This document shows positions 25,401 through 38,895 of a DNA stretch of 64,000 nucleotides, in pieces. Source of the stretch: Atherinomorus stipes (taxonomy: Eukaryota; Chordata; Actinopteri; Atheriniformes; Atherinidae); contig JALJCO010001075.1 of the NCBI GenBank assembly GCA_023101725.1, positions 78,501 through 142,500 on the forward strand. Reading direction: 5' to 3'. The notes under the pieces are model-generated. The model saw nothing but the letters and a program-made list of their open reading frames with translations. It was not told where the DNA came from and ran no database searches. The first letter of the stretch is position 1. Each line of letters starts with the position of its first letter. A program made the position numbers and the translations under genes.

Positions 25401-28400
25401 TTGGCTGCAGAACACAAAGGAGCATGGGTAATTATTGACCTAAATATGACACTCATGGCAGAAGAGAAAAAGTCCACATCTGCAACATTTATTCTTAAAT
25501 TTGCTCAACATACAATTATTACTACAAAAATGAGTAAATAAAAAAAACACCCATCCCTAGTTAGAAATTCTTTCTATGGATGCTACTATACAAAGGATAG
25601 TTTTCAAATTGACCCCATTTTAACAATTTACTCTCTTAGGATTTACTGTTTACTCTGTGAGGCAGGATGGAGTGATGGTTTAAGAGGTGTCTAGACACAG
25701 ACAGACTGCGCTCAAGACAACATAGAGATCATAATGGAATCAAAACATACAGAGACAATGCCACAAACAAGACATATGACAGTGGGTGAGCCCCTCGCTA
25801 GACAATAAAGTCATATCGCATGCACCATCAGCAGAGGAGGGGAAAAAAAAAGAAGGAAGAAAGGAGAGTCAAGGAAGCTTGTGCAGTTGCCCGAGGCTCT
25901 GGCCGACTTTGTGCTCCAGCTAAGAAAATGTGGCTTTGGTAGCACGATGCTAAAGAGCAGCACCCGGGATCTGAGTCTAAATGTACATGTTCAGCACACT
26001 CAGCTCAATCAGCCAAAGATGGTTCAAGGAATCAACTTTGTAAATGCAGGGTGTGTAGTAGCAAGACAAGGCTCACCCCTTTTCCCATCCCCTCCTTTTT
26101 TTTAAAAATCTAAATTTCACTCTTTAATTTAGAAAAAAAAACCAACCAAAAACCCAAAACAAAACAAGAGAAATGCCTCCTGGACTAGCGAAAAGCATTG
26201 GCGAGCAGGCTTTCTGCAGTCATTGGTGTTTATGTCCTCAGAATGACTGTTAGATTCAAATTAGAATACGGGTTAGTTGTGAAATCAAACTTGGAAGTGG
26301 TTAGAACAGGAGAGGGAGAAGAGAGAGCAGAGATAAGGCCAGTGGGGGGGATGCAGTCATGATTACCTAACAACGGGTGGCCCTGGTCATCGGGGTGCTC
26401 GCTGAGTGCCTGCCTGTGTGGGTGCCCTTGCCCTTGTATGATGCAGGGAGGGGTGGGCTCTGCAATGCTAGTATCTGGGATGAATGGGCTTGATGGGCCC
26501 TGTGAGAGCACCGCTGCAGGGCTGCCCATGACACGGTCATCATCATCATCATCAACAACACCATCATCATCATGGTCAACATCCTCCCCATAGCCCCCGT
26601 GGTTTGGCCACTCTAGGTCAAGTCCAAAGCCCATGTCTAGCTCTGGTTCTAGCTGGCTGACCCAGCTCTCTAGGTCTAAGGTTAAAGGGGACAACAGGAG
26701 TCCTGAATCAGGCTCTTCAACCAGACTTCCTCCCTGATTTCTATGATCGGTGGTCCGTCTGACATCTTCTTCTTCCACCTTAGAAAAACATTGGGCTGGG
26801 CTCTCGGACCTCTTCTTACCTGCTGACCTGCTCTTAGTGCTATGTAAAGGGGGGATTGTGGGTGGGGGTAGGCTGGCCCGGAACTGAGAGGGCCTCTGTT
26901 TGGAGGTGAGCAGCTGGCTAAGTAAAGGGTGCCCCGGCTTCTCGTCTCTTTTCTTTATTGTCACTGTGATGTGCCTATGTGGAGTGCGGCTGGCACTGCT
27001 GCTGGAACTACGGCCTTGCCTGCCAAAGCCCTCACTAGCCTGAGTGGCGCCTGCAGCCTCTCGGCAATGCTCACAGCTGTGACTCACCTCTCGGGGAGGG
27101 AGGGAATAAGAATGCATATACCTAATGAACCTAGCGGCGGCCAGGCGGCCCACATCGCCTGGCGGCCTTCCTTCTTCACTGGGCGGCCCGTGCTCCAGTT
27201 TGGGGCGGGCATGGCCGCAGGTGTAGGTTCTGTGGCCAACAGGGATAGAGGCAACCTCCGACTCCTCAACCCCGTCATCGTGAGTGCAACGCTGCCACTT
27301 CCCAGCCCCAACACCAGCCATACTACACTCGCCTGCAGCCCGGCTCTCACCTCGCTGGTGATGCTGCTGCGGCGGCTGCTGCTGCTGCTGTTGAGATGGC
27401 ACAGCTGACTTCTTCTTGGAGGTGGTTGTGGAAGAGGAGGAAGAGGTGGAGGACAGGGAGGAGAACGAGGAGGTGGATGACGAGGATGGCGACGAGGAGG
27501 AGGATGAGGCACCGAGACCCAGGCCACTCTTGTCTCGGCTACTGGCACCTCCCCAGGCGCCCTTGGCTTCACTGGCTTTGGTGTGGAGCAGGATGTCATC
27601 GGTGGCCGTTAGGTATTTCAGCAGCTCAGTGCAAGGCCGCCTCACCGGGCGGTTCTGTTGGCTGGATCCCCCTCTTGCTTTACCGTTCCAGGGGCTCTCC
27701 ATCTGTGCAAAACGGAGAAAAAGACACATAATTGCTAAGTTTGCTTAAGATGAAAGTTTTGTCCGCTGCTGTTCATGCAGCAGCTGATCCAGTTGTGAGA
27801 AATGGTAAGTACTCCAAGGCAAAAACATAAAAGTACAAAGAGATGGAGCCACAGTGAGGCTGAAAGAGTGACTCAAGCAAGCCAAAGCACAGTAGTCGCC
27901 CGAGTGTCTGGGAGGCGATGGTGGGAGTGCCGTCCGCCCATCATCTTAATTGCGTGGCCCCCCGAGCACCACCGCGCCACTCTGTACGCGCACCGTGTCC
28001 TCCGGGAGTCCTCATTCGCTCTGCTCCAGAAATGGATGACTCAAAGGCACGGTATGAAAATAGACTCAGCGAGGAAGGTTGACGCACTGAATGTGCATCG
28101 TACGCAGAGCACACACAAATCTGTCTGTGCTGTGTTTAACACACAATATGAACAGATACAGATGCTTTTCACATTTAGCAGATTTTAGGCACTCAGTAAA
28201 GCATAACCAATGAAGATTTCAGACATTTTTGCCAAGCAAGAGCGAACAAGTGCTGCAGTATATTCTTTATATGGCAGTGTAAATAAATGTTGCGTTCTGA
28301 CATGAAAATGGAATCACAAAATCTATCAAGTCACATTTAAAAACGCCAACGGTTCTTACACGGACTAAAATCATATCTTAATCAAATCCATCCTTATAGA

Positions 28401-31243
28401 AAACACTGTTTTCAGAGCATCTACTGAGAACTTCAAGACTAATATTTTGATCCTGGCATCTCAAGACATCAATCTAGCCCAAGAACGAGTCGTGCCCCCC
28501 CTCCCTCAAACAGGCACTATACCAAGGCGTATAAGTGTTGGAGCTAATGAGACAACAGTGCCGATGCCCTCGCCTGGAAAGCCCAACAGCAATCAGCCTG
28601 TTTTCATTACAAGACGGCCCCCTGGGATAGTAGACTGCTAAAGCAGAAGTCTAACATCTTCAGAAGGCGGCCACCAAAAAGAAAAAAAAAAAAAAAAAAA
28701 AAAGTGACAAGAAGTGAGAGAGAAAGAAACAAAACAGAGCACAAGCAGAATGCGAAAGATAAATAAACAGAATTAAATAAGCAGCGAGGCAGTGCATGTA
28801 TTTTGCGTGTGTGTCCCTACCTTGACGACGGCAGGTGGTGGTCTGATCCGGTGGTTGCTGCTGGCTGCATGGTTCTGTGCCTTGCCACCTGTGTATTGAT
28901 TATAGCTGAGCTGGGAGTTTGCGGGTGCCAGAAGGAGCTTCTTCAGCTGCAAATGGACCCAAACAGAACCAGAAGGGTAGGAGAAGAAGAGGAAAGGCAC
29001 TGGGTTATGTAAATGAGCATTTTCCTTCAATTATACGTCATATTCAAGCTGACTGCTACTACATTTTTAAAAAAAGAAAAAAAATCATTGATACACTGAG
29101 ACCAGACAGTTGTATGTAGTTTATAGACATGGGGGAAAAAAAGCCTTTTTTCTTCCTGTGCAGGTGTTTTTGTGTACACACAACCAGGCTTCTCTTATGT
29201 GATTGAATAAACACATTCAGGCATTTTGCTAAAGGTCATTTGGAAAGAAACCGGCATGGAATAAAATGGACTATAACGTAAAATAACATAACGTTTTAGG
29301 TCAAAGCAATAAAGCTAGAAAAATGCCCAGATGCTACGGTCATGAGTACAAATAACTGAACAAATATTTGCTGACTTTTCACTGAGAAATCTGTTTTTTT
29401 CCCCCTTTTTTTCCCCTAAAGATGATCGGGGGCACTGGGATGAGATGAGACCTGCTGACAATAGATGAGATGGGATGCATTTCAGTTTCCCCCTTACTTT
29501 CATTATGTAGCGGCTTTATTTCCGGGGCGGTGGTAATGTGTCAACAGTAGTTGGCCCCACCACTGTATTCATGTCATTGAATTGCCACCACAATAGCAGT
29601 ATTATGTAATTAGCACAGAGCAGCAAGCACTCTTATCCATTCTCCCTCCTTGTATCTTCATCTCTGCTTGCCGTCCCTGCACACAGCGTGGCAACACACT
29701 GTGGCAAATATGAAGCATAACTTGGGCAGGACCAACAGAAATCTAAATTACCACTTTTGGTCCTCGGCTGTGCAATATATTTGCTTTAAGCCAACAAAAA
29801 TCCATAAAGTTTACATATTTAGACATGTGTAGAGGGGAGCTTGTGTTTAGATTCTGAAGATGGTGGAGGTGCGGTTGGTGTTACCAAAGAAGGCTCCTCA
29901 GGCTCTGGGGTGCGTGGTGAGCCGTCAGGAGAAGAGGGACAGCTCCGGTCACTGGCATTGGTCACGTCCCCATCTGCCAGGGCCTCAAACGAAGGCAATC
30001 CGTCCTCATCCACCGGGATGCTGTCCAGGGTCTCTGTGAGCACTGCCAGCAAGTTGGCCTCATTTTCTTCATCTATCTTCTTAGGAGGGGGAAAAGGAGT
30101 AAGACAAGAAAAATAGGGCATTTTAGTTCAGAGATAAGTGTTTATTTTTCATTAAGGGGCGGTAAAGGTGGTTTCTGAGTGCCTGTACCTTCCCTTATTA
30201 ATATAGTACTTTTTGTTCAATTTTCTTTGGCAGTACTAGAATTCTGTCTATTCTGGCAGCCTTCAGAAAAACAAAATTCTCCTTGTGTGCATGTGAGTCA
30301 AGCCTGTCACTCATATTTTTACGCATGCAGCTTACTGGACCAAAATAACATCACCAACAAGAAACCCATTACCAGGACTGACAAGTAGCAAGGAAGACCA
30401 ACTGTGTTGGAGTGGGTTGGGGGATGGAGGAGGGAGTTCACAGAGTTAAAAGCAACAATGGACAGAAGTCGTGTCTTCTCTCTCTTCACCCTCAAAGTCT
30501 TGAGACAATTGCCTCGCTGAAAAGATGTTTGCAGGCAACCCTTATGATAAGGAGAATTATAGCCCACTAACACTAAATAAATGTGATATATTTAAAATGT
30601 TGTTTTGACAACGGATATTCAAGATGAGAAGTTGCAGTCAACATTTCATTACAAATGAAGCTTATTGTTGCCACTCAGCTCTGCTCTGACGTACCAGAGG
30701 AGCTGTGTGATCGCTGCAGCTGGCTGTTTAATGGTTGAGATTATAACCGCCTGTGTGATACAAAGAGCAACGAATATACAGACACAGATATCCAGGGAGA
30801 GATGTGAGCTGAGAGGTTATGGGGGATAATAGCAGAGTATGTGAGTGTAGTGAGAAAAAACAAGAAAAGAGAATGTATGACATAGAGAGATATTAAGAGT
30901 GAGATCAGCATAACTCGCTTAACAGAAGCAGAAGGCAGTGTGTGTGTGTGTGTTTGTGGGTGTGCATGGCTGTGTCTTTTTGCATCGACTACTGACAACA
31001 GGAAGTGCAAGTTCCAGGGGCATAAAAGCCCAGGGGACTTCGAGACAGCGGAAAGATAAACAGTATTTTCGCCCTGGGATGCTCTGTGGCCAGCCCAACA
31101 AGAACAAATCCCTTTATGCACACGGCGGGATTATCATCACTTGGTGACGGCGTGTGGCCATCATTATGCCGTGGGATGGGGGACCAACATCTCAGATACC
31201 AGCGCTTTATCACACACTACTAAGAATCCCACATGTACACCTA

Positions 31244-31274
<31 letters not shown>

Positions 31275-34200
31275 CCTACCCCACTGGTTTTAGACAATTA
31301 CAGACCCACCATGGATTGCACCCCCCCCCCCGAGATGCTTTGGATTTAAAAATGAGATAGGAGTCATCTTAATGCTTTCCCCTTCCAATTTTCATTTATA
31401 GATGACACAGATATCTTCACCATTCAGTTAGCTAGCTAACAGTGAGGAAAATGTTAATCTGATGCTCACTGAGTAGATTTTCTCCTAACAACATAAACAC
31501 TCGGTCATTATTAAAAAATGATAAAGAGGACATATTTCACAGAGATAACATGATGTAGACTAGGGCCATGCTGCATTGGCAAGCAAATGCCTTGCAGGAA
31601 ATTGCTCTGTATGAGGTGGCATGCTGTTTAATTACTTGCAAGAAGCTTCAAAATCCACTGTGCTGGAACCTAGTACTATTCAAAGGCTCACCATTTCCCA
31701 GCTTCCCAAATCATTACCTGAGCACTAAGCAGGTTGGTATTAACTGCAGATCAAGCTGGAGCCTTGGCTTAGCCCAAACATACATCCTGGTATGAAAAAA
31801 TTGAAATTTGGAATCATTTTAGATTATCACAAATGAGTCTTTAATGAGCCTGCCATCTGTTTAGGTCCATACTCATCAACTATCCAATCAGCGCTGTATT
31901 TAGGTGCAGCTTTATCCACCTCTCCCCATCCTCCTTAAACCTATAAATCTACATTCTGTAGAAATGGCAGCCTACGCCACTGTGTGATGATAGTAACGGT
32001 AAAAACTGGGCTGTGCAAGCACCATTATATCATGGTTTAGAAAGGATTGGGGGAATTTTTGCAGCTGTGGGCAGGCTCAAATGTAGTAATTTCAATCCTG
32101 TTGAAAAAAGAAAAAGAAAAAAAATTCTACCAATTGGGAAGCTCGCACAGCCACTCTGTATCCCCAAAGACGACTCAGAAGGGACTCTCATATTCTGTGA
32201 GAGACACTTGTAAAACCCTAAGTCGTGACGGTCAGGCAGCAACCGCTGCTGTGGCTCTAGTGCAGGCACTCATAGGCCAAGTGGGGATTTGAGAAACTGG
32301 GGTAAAGAGCAAACCTCAGTGATCGTTTCTACCCAGGAGAGAAAATGATCTAATAGCTCTGTCCGGGAGGGCGAGCTTTTCCACACCAGCTTAGGGACCA
32401 CACTGTACAGAGTTTCTGCACCAAAGTCAATCTACTCCCAATAACTCACTTGCTTCTTGTATATTTGTAAACAAAATCACTTTGTGGGTGAACGTCAGGA
32501 GCTATGGCACCCAAAGGGCTGAATAACCTGGCAACCTGCAGACGGCCATGTCCACTCATATTGATTACTACAGCAGCTGCCGAGAGGAAAAGAGGACAGG
32601 AAGAACAAAGAGAGGAGAGAAAAATTGTCTCGGTGGAAGCACTTTCCCGGCCATCCCGCTTAATGGACCTCACAGAATTAAAGAGATCTTAACAATCCTG
32701 GGCTAATTGTGGGATCACTATATATTAACCCCGCTCCAATTCTAAAGGGTGCCATTTTGCAGCAGTTTTATTCCAAATGCTTCAATTAGCCATAAAACAC
32801 GCTGGCAAGAGCTGGCAGAGTCCCCCCCACCCACCCCCCTCACCCAAGTTTCCCCACATCAGAGAAAGGAAAGCCAACCCCAGTTGTTCATTATTAGGTG
32901 AGGCCCTTTTGTTATCAGCCAAGCAGTCTTTGAGATTGTCCTTGCCTTTTACGCTTTTATTGGGTTGTACAGCACAGCATTGTGTTCTAGGAGATACTAT
33001 TCACAGAGCTGATAACGAAAGGTAAAGGTGATGTTTTAAACAAACACTAACCCCTGAACAGTAAGGCAAATAGCCATATTAGGTCTAATAATTGTATCTT
33101 GAGGATTTCAAGCTCTTGAGCACATTTCCAGGCATCAAATTTTAATTTAAGATTCTCTGAGAAATGCATCATTTACAGGTTAGAAGGAACAAAATTTAAA
33201 GTCTGATCTTTGGATCACTCCTGTTTTCAAGTGCTGTTACTGTGAAAAGCAGATCATGCGGCAAACAGACGGGATGAGGGAACTTATAGCATTGCTTAGC
33301 AAATGGACCATCTGGTATGTAAAGCACTGTTTTTTCTCAATGTGTCTTTTTGCACATTTGGCTACAAAAGTGGGAGGCAGTGTTAAACATGCCACTTGAA
33401 AAATGACTTTTTTTAGTTCATCTAAATCATTGTCTGAATGTTTCTTTTTTTCATTGCTCCTTGCTTTTCCAAATTCCAAAGACATTCCTTTGGATGAGGT
33501 TTAGAAACTCTGCAGACCTTCTAATAAAGGGACAATCAGGAATTGTGGGGGGCATGTGCGTGCATGGCAAGTGGGGTGTCGGTATCAAGTTATCACATCT
33601 TGACTCTGCCAAGAAAAGCAGCCTCGGATTTGATAAACAAATAATGTCATTCTGTGTTATTACCCTCAGCCCCCAGATTTCAAAGGAAATAAATCAAAGT
33701 CAGCCTTGCCGTTAAGGCGTTAGTCAGGCCTGACACGTCGGCCGGTCACACAGGCACAACATATGGTGGCAGGGAAGGAGGGAGGAGATGGAGGCAGGGA
33801 GGGTGAGGTACGGCGCGATGCACGACGGAGAGACAAATCATGGCAGCCGCCAGAGACGTCTGGTCATTTAGCATGAGCTTACTGAGATGGAGAGAGGGTG
33901 ATTATGGCCTATACAGAGCAATGAAACCATACATAACACTGTTAAGTTCCTCCGTGTGCTTGCTTGTGTCTGTGTGTGTGTGCATATGTGTGTATAAGGC
34001 GGCAGTGGCACAGTTTGATGGTGTTCCAAATCATAAAACTAAATGTTAAAGCTCCATTGTGGTCAGGGCTTTGAATGGCTCACATGATGTAGCAGTGAGC
34101 TAAAGGCTCTCGCCATTTTCCATGTGACTACAGAGTCAATAGAGCGTCTCGTTATTCTGAAATAATTCCCAGAGCAAATGATCCAGTGGACCAGATTTAC

Positions 34201-37200
34201 ATGTTCTGGACAACATTCACAGTTTGGGTAGCCATTGGAGTGTGCTCATATTGACAGAGCAGACACCCTGAATCGATTGTCTGCACTTGAGATTCAACAT
34301 TCAGCATTTTCCCATTTATAGGTTTGTCCTTGGTTAATAATAGTTTGAACTGCATTGCTATATATTTCACTTTCAAAATGCTGACAAAATTGTCCACTTT
34401 AAGCACCAGGCAGCAGATTGTAGGGTTCCCCATCCATTCCCTACTATCTGGACAAAACGTGAATTAAGAAGGATCTTAGTATTTTGTGCCTCAATTTAAA
34501 CAAAAATGGCTGCTGACTGTTTTGAGGCTGGTTTCTATCTTTGTAAGTTAAAACCAGTGAGAAATTGGTTTGGCCCATCAGTGAGGGTCTGTATTTATGG
34601 GTGCAAAAAACAACTTGGAACATTTTGAGACAGTTACAGCAATATGAGATGATTTGACAGGGGTAAAGAGAGGAAAATGATGTGTGAGTGAGCCAAAAAG
34701 AGAAAGCGAACTGTTGTTACACTCGCTGACACAGGCCAGATCCAATTGAGCCACCTACTCAAGGGATGTTGGCAGGGCTGTTTCATCAAGTTATCTGTGA
34801 AAAAAAAAAAAATCTTTTAACCGGTAACCCTGCCGTGAAAGCTAACCACCTGTACTCCGTCACAAACCTGCTGAGATCTGCTGAGACTGTTAAATGCCAT
34901 CAAATTTACCATCAAAAATCATGCATTAGTTGCACAAGTTGAGATATGTGAAGTGGCTTGAGAGACCATATTCAGATTAAGGTATTTTGCTTACACTCAT
35001 CTATATATTAACACTCCTACATTTTAAGAGAGCAATTCAGATGACTGATAAGATCACAGGAGGTTTGAGTGTGTCCTGGTGGAGCCTCCTCATCAACAGT
35101 CTTGCCCCAAGCTGCTGTTGTTTTCCTCCTCCAGCCATTAAACAGATGGTCCAAGCATCCGTTTTCTAGCACCACCAAATCACAAGCCATCATAATGACT
35201 GGACACTCACGCTTTTTGTTTTGGCAGCTACTTCCCAATCAGCTTGGCACAAGGAAACACTGATTGCTGTGATTGCTCTTACTGTGCCTTGACAGTCACA
35301 GCAGGAGAGGGAGAAAAACAGAGATTGGGATGCTCAAATAAGGAATATGCAGCTAGATTCAGAATCTGGATGAGGACTGGTGCTTCCCTCTGCTTTTATT
35401 CTCCTAATGGCATGCAAATAGCTATTTGCTTAAGTCGGCAGCTCTGAATGTGCACTTCTAAGCAAGGGGCCTTTGAACCTACTGTTACACTGCTGATAAT
35501 GTGCTAGAGGAACAAGGGGAGGGGGGACAGACTGAGCGCAGAGAGGGACAGAAAAAGGAGCGCACAGGCTGTTTCCGCTGTCCATCTTGCTGCCACATTT
35601 CCCGGCTGGAATGTAAGTCTGTCATCACCAGTCAAGTGTAGCTATCCATAAAACAATTACACACAGAGAGAGAAAGGCTGGTCACTTTGGTTCTGACATT
35701 TACATAGATCTGCGGCGGGAGCAGAATTGACCAGAATTTCTTATTATTATCTGCTGCTGTACCACTTTTACACACAGACATCCACACACACATACAAAGA
35801 CACCTGCACAATGCAGCTCCTGACCTTTCGGGCCCTGCCAAGCCCATCGAGGGTTTGTGGCGTTTCATTTGTCAAAGTAATATCTTCCTTGGAACAACGC
35901 CAATGCAAGGAGAGCCAGGATAGAGTGGACAAGATATAATGGTCTACAGTGTTTGAAACAATAGACACATAAAGGTGTCTTTCTGTACCGCTGTCCTTTA
36001 CGTGCACTGGTTTGTATCTTTATTTGATGGAGAAACAAATAACACAAATGCAGGGTAGTGGAATTGGCAGAACATTTTGGAAAAGCAGTCAATTTGGTTA
36101 TGCAGAAAAAAAAAAGGGTCATCCTATTCAATCTGCACTTATTGCCACACATGATGTGACAAGACAACTGAAAGAAAATGATCGTATCGGGGCCTCATAG
36201 TCTCATGAAGGCAATGCTCTGATTACTCAATAAACTCATTACTTCTGTGTGAAAATGAGTGTGTTGTTGTAGGAGAAAACCTCTGCAGTGTGTATGTGTG
36301 TGTTTTACCTGTGCCATGACTCTGTGAGCTTTTTATCTTAATTTTTCATTTTTTCTTGCACACCTTTAAGTGCCAAAGGTTTATGAGATCCTCATGAGAT
36401 AGCTTTGGCTGAACATGGATGACTTCACAAGCGTTTTGTGCGAGTGGTAACGATGTGGGGGTGCACAACTTTACAAGCAAGAAAATGAAAAACACATCAA
36501 AGAAACTGTATACGTAAGTCGATACAATCCCTGCTCATAGACATGAGGCAGGGATGCAATGAGAAAGGATGGGGGGGGGGCACAAAAGCTCTTTGAGTCT
36601 TTCTTTGTAGCAGCAACACTGAATGTTGAGCTGAATTCCTTCGTAATCTTGAATCTAGTCTCTGTGGAATACTGATATGTTGCCTTTAGTATGGATAGGC
36701 TTTTACAGCTTACATCGAGCCGAGCGTACCCACCACACCTGCACGCACTACCAGCCTCTGCAACGTCTGCCAAATGCACAATGATCGCTGGCTGTTGACC
36801 ACTTAAATGACAAGCATCAAACACTCAAAATCCTTTCTGAACATCGAGTTATTACACAACAAAGTCTGCTGCAATGTGAAAAGAGGTTTGGCTAACCTGA
36901 GAATAGCCTGAAAATGATTCTCTGGAAAGAGTGGATCAACAGGCAGACAATTAGAGCTGTTGACTTCCTGAGGTCAACAGCATTGTCATGGTGGATACAT
37001 GCAATAGTTTCCTAGCAGACAGGCTACTTCACAGATTTACAACACATATTTTACCATTCTGATAGAAAAAAATGCATGTTTTATTTACATTTTTGTCAAA
37101 TGTTTACATGCTTTAAGCATAATTTTGAACTAATTACTCGAAAGACTACAGTCTGTCCAGCATTCCTTTGAGACTGAGATTTTCTCTGCTCTTACTCTCT

Positions 37201-38864
37201 TTAAAAATAAAGTTTTCATACATTAACTATTTCCCCCATCCCAAGTTAAAGCAACACTTTCTATCTGCAGAGACAAAATGTCTGTAAAAGCTTTCACTTT
37301 AGACTCCGGAGCTACTGATTGGGCAGCAAGTGAGTCATCCAAGCATCAAGTCACTCATGCATCAGCTGAGCCTTAGAGAGCCTCTTGAACTATTTGAGGC
37401 CTGTGCAGACTTAAATGCTTCAGGAAGGGGGGGATAAGCTGGAGCTACAGGCATGCAGTGCACATCATAAAGCTTAGTTAGAATAGGGATGTTTTATCGA
37501 CATATTTTTTTTTCTGTGTGGATGACAAAGCTCAAACTTTGTCTAAACCAGGAGAAACTGGTCTTTCACATGCACAGCACTGGTCTGTATTAAGCGCAAA
37601 ACGTTTTCACATAAATTAGAGCAATTCTGAAAATTAAAACAGAAGAAGATACCATTAAAAAAAATTTAGAGATGCTTTTGTCCTATTATTTTTTAATTTG
37701 GCGCCCCATTATATGCATCAGTTATGGACAAAGAGTCCAGCCCTGTCCCAAACTATCTCTGAAATTAACTTACTCTAAATTTCCTTCTAGCTCCTCCTGT
37801 TATTATGATAAATCCCTGCATTAGAAGACGAATTATTCCTAAACGACTTCCTTTTTATCATTTTCAATAAGTTCAGTGAAAAAGTTTTTTGGAAGCTGTA
37901 TTACAAACGCAAACAGACGCAGGCCAAGAAGCCTGGCCAAGGCTACCACCTTTTACTGGGAATACTGGCATGGAACTGCAGACACCTGGGACTGCTCAGC
38001 CTCTGCTGGAGAGGGAAAACAGCCTATCCTCCAAGACTGACAATGCTTCATCATGAATCATGGCACGCGCTGACCGAAAGCTCTCCACTCTCACACTGTT
38101 TAATTTTTCTGGTCTGTTATTCAGGCTGTTTCTAGCAATTAACCATTTCTTTCACTGTGTTTTGTGCATCTCCCCCAGTCACTGTTTTATCATTTCATTT
38201 AACCTCTTGCTTGTACCACCCTTAACCTCCTGCTTCTTTTCTTTGCAGTAGGAGAGGAATGGAAAAACATCCCGGGGAATCGTGATTGCACCGCACTCCC
38301 ACTCTAAAGAGTGCACTATTAAATAATACAAGTGAAGTTGGTCTTATCGCGAAGCATCATTGCAACATGTTACTGCATGTTTGATAGCATGAGTCGGAGG
38401 AGGGGGGGTGGATTATTGGCTTAGTGTTTTGGCCAGGTTAAAGTGAAACAGGCCTGAGAGGCTCTTAGTGAAGATTACCTTAGGTACTAAAAATAGTCAT
38501 TTTGACCCAATATGCACACAAAACTGAAAGTGATAAAAGTGTTGTGTCTGGCCAGAGACAAGACTTCTATCTGATCTTTGCATGGGGTGTCTCAGTTACG
38601 CAAAAGACGCACACTCATGCACACACCAGTGGTTGCAGTGTGATGACAAAGATGGGTATCCACTAAGGGGGGGGGGGATCAGCTGGGGCAGCAGCACCAA
38701 ACCATGCCTCAATCAGCAGCAGTGGCCCACTGGGACCATGCTTTGAGTGTGTGTGTGTTTGTGTGTGACAGAGCTAGATAGGCAGCCAAGCAGCTACCAC
38801 CAGACCAAAAGATGTTCCCTTGCTCTTTTTCCATACGTTCCCTGAGGGGACTTTTTTTTTTCCT

Positions 38865-38895
<31 letters not shown>

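Noticed and set aside
26929..27408. Long open frame on the plus strand opposite exon 5 (159 aa)
   Set aside because: Antisense shadow of GC-rich, low-stop exon 5 sequence; no family resemblance. The 171-aa minus-strand frame at 27084-27599 is a Pro-rich out-of-frame shadow of the same DNA.
26367..27702. Possibility that the gene is ppargc1b because of the PGC-1beta-like peptide
   Set aside because: N-terminus, exons 6-10, RS region and C-terminus all match PGC-1alpha, and PGC-1beta lacks an RS domain.
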